Positions 6,301 through 6,954 of a stretch of DNA of 6,954 nucleotides are shown here, piece by piece. Position 1 is the stretch's first letter; each line of letters starts with the position of its first letter. This DNA is from Thiohalobacter sp. (GTDB lineage: Bacteria; Pseudomonadota; Gammaproteobacteria; DSM-19610). A program made the translations under genes and the position numbers. Under the pieces are notes generated by a model. That model did no database searches. It had not been told where the DNA came from and saw only the letters and a program-made list of their open reading frames with translations. The stretch lies in the NCBI GenBank assembly GCA_027080445.1, contig JALWRY010000172.1, positions 1-6,954 of the forward strand, written 5' to 3'.

Positions 6301-6954
6301 GTACCCTTTTCCTCTTTTCCTGAGGAAAAGGGTACTGACCCCTTTAAATTCTTTAAATCGGGTTCGGGGGTTTTTGCGATGGTCCAGGCTTCTACGTGGG
6401 TTGCGCCTGCTCGTTTGAGCGTGGCGGCCAGTGTGTTGAGTGTGGTGCCGGTGGTAAAGACATCATCGATCAGTACAATCCGCTGACCGGACACATTGTG
6501 GCGTAACGTGAAGGCGTCGTGCAGGTTGTGACGACGTTTTTTGGCCGCCAGTTTCGATTGTGGCGGGGTGTCGCGGGTGCGGCTGACGCAGCGTGCTTCA
6601 ATCCGATAACCGGATGCCTGCAACGGGCGGGCAATTTCGAGTGCCTGGTTAAACCCGCGCTGACGCAAGCGGCGAGGGTGCAGGGGGACCGGGACCAGCC
6701 AGGCATCTTCTGTGGCCCGGAACTGTTCGGCCAGTATCCCGCCGAGCAGACGCGCCAGGGTCAGTTCCTGGTGAAATTTCATTCGGCGAATCCACTGATC
6801 GACCGGGGCCTGGTAGCTGAACAGGGCGTGGCAGGCGTCAAGCGCAGGCGGGTGGCGCAGACAGGTTTCGCACTGCCCGGGATGGAGGGTCGGCAGAGGC
6901 TCCGCGCAGCTTGTGCAGCCCGGTGCAAGCCAGGGAAGTTCCCGGTAGCAACCG
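6282..6954 (-). CDS. comF: ComF family protein (phosphoribosyltransferase-like), 5' end beyond right edge
   Basis: Seen: an open minus-strand frame from the window edge to TGA at 6284-6282, 223 visible residues. The visible N-terminus carries the ComF zinc-finger Cys set: Cys2 in CYRELPWL, then CTSC and CETC. Next come FSYQAPVDQWIRRMKFHQE, the conserved PVPLHPRRLRQRGFNQ (visible residues about 88-103) and the PRPP-binding loop IVLIDDVFTTGTTL (about 159-172, at 6438-6479). Family knowledge: ComF proteins help DNA uptake in competent bacteria; the E. coli homologue GntX/YhgH is needed to use DNA as a nutrient. The internal ATG at 6782 is not the real start, because the zinc finger lies upstream of it in the same frame. 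Odd: the family normally ends near AWTIAKT, but here about 27 residues follow, and the last 22 plus the stop codon are encoded by the terminal repeat. It converges on the Tat gene with 11 bp between stops. Confidence 0.9.
   Translation of the reverse strand, partial: GCYRELPWLAPGCTSCAEPLPTLHPGQCETCLRHPPALDACHALFSYQAPVDQWIRRMKFHQELTLARLLGGILAEQFRATEDAWLVPVPLHPRRLRQRGFNQALEIARPLQASGYRIEARCVSRTRDTPPQSKLAAKKRRHNLHDAFTLRHNVSGQRIVLIDDVFTTGTTLNTLAATLKRAGATHVEAWTIAKTPEPDLKNLKGSVPFSSGKEEKGTDPFKF
6285..6351. repeat. REP-like perfect inverted repeat, possible bidirectional terminator
   Basis: Two perfectly complementary 30-base arms (6285-6314 and 6322-6351) flank a 7-base loop TTTTCCT (6315-6321). The arms begin GAATTTAAAGGGGTCAG and continue into the pyrimidine run TACCCTTTTCCTC. 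From memory, 'TTTAAAGGGGTCAG'-type palindromes are dispersed in many gammaproteobacterial genomes near REP-associated tyrosine transposases (RAYT/IS200-like); no transposase is present here. In RNA this would be a very stable hairpin between convergent genes, so it could end transcription both ways, although neither side carries a clean U-tract. It overlaps the 3' end of comF. The structure is certain; the mobile-family assignment is inference. Confidence 0.85.

Overview
The window looks like chromosomal DNA from a moderately GC-rich gammaproteobacterium. The evidence is the ComF-type competence/phosphoribosyltransferase protein at the right end, lipoproteins with LxxC lipoboxes, a Tat-exported DUF1501-like protein, and a terminal repeat of the 'TTTAAAGGGGTCAG' kind that I know from many gammaproteobacterial genomes. 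No rRNA, tRNA, CRISPR array, intact transposase or integrase was found.

Layout. Left edge (1-310, minus): the N-terminal 103 residues of a lipoprotein resembling HzsA-related (hydrazine synthase alpha-like, PD40/beta-propeller) proteins, running off the window. Next is a 523-bp divergent intergenic region (311-833) with a 13-bp perfect palindrome and two sigma-54-like promoter candidates, one facing each way. A tight three-gene plus-strand operon follows, with gaps of 24 and 19 bp: a Sec-exported mono-haem c-type cytochrome resembling DUF1592/DUF1588 proteins (834-2063), a large lipoprotein with two tandem CxxCH modules, a LamG domain and an unrecognised C-terminal domain (2088-4646), and a twin-arginine-exported DUF1501-like protein of the alkaline-phosphatase-like superfamily (4666-6270). 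A convergent comF-like gene (6282-6954, minus) enters from the right edge. The two convergent genes meet in a REP-like repeat: a 16-bp tandem direct repeat followed by a perfect 30-bp-arm inverted repeat.

How the genes may work together. All four genes of the divergent cluster encode exported proteins: two lipoproteins, one Sec-exported cytochrome and one Tat substrate. At least two carry covalent haem motifs. The pairing of DUF1592/DUF1588-type cytochromes with DUF1501-type Tat proteins is familiar from Planctomycetes and Myxococcota. Here it appears in compact form with LamG and HzsA-related partners. I infer an envelope-located redox or polymer-processing complex of unknown substrate. The sequence does not reveal the reaction.

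The comF-like gene is unrelated housekeeping/competence context. Its last 22 codons and its stop codon are made of the repeat element, which is the clearest structural oddity in the window.
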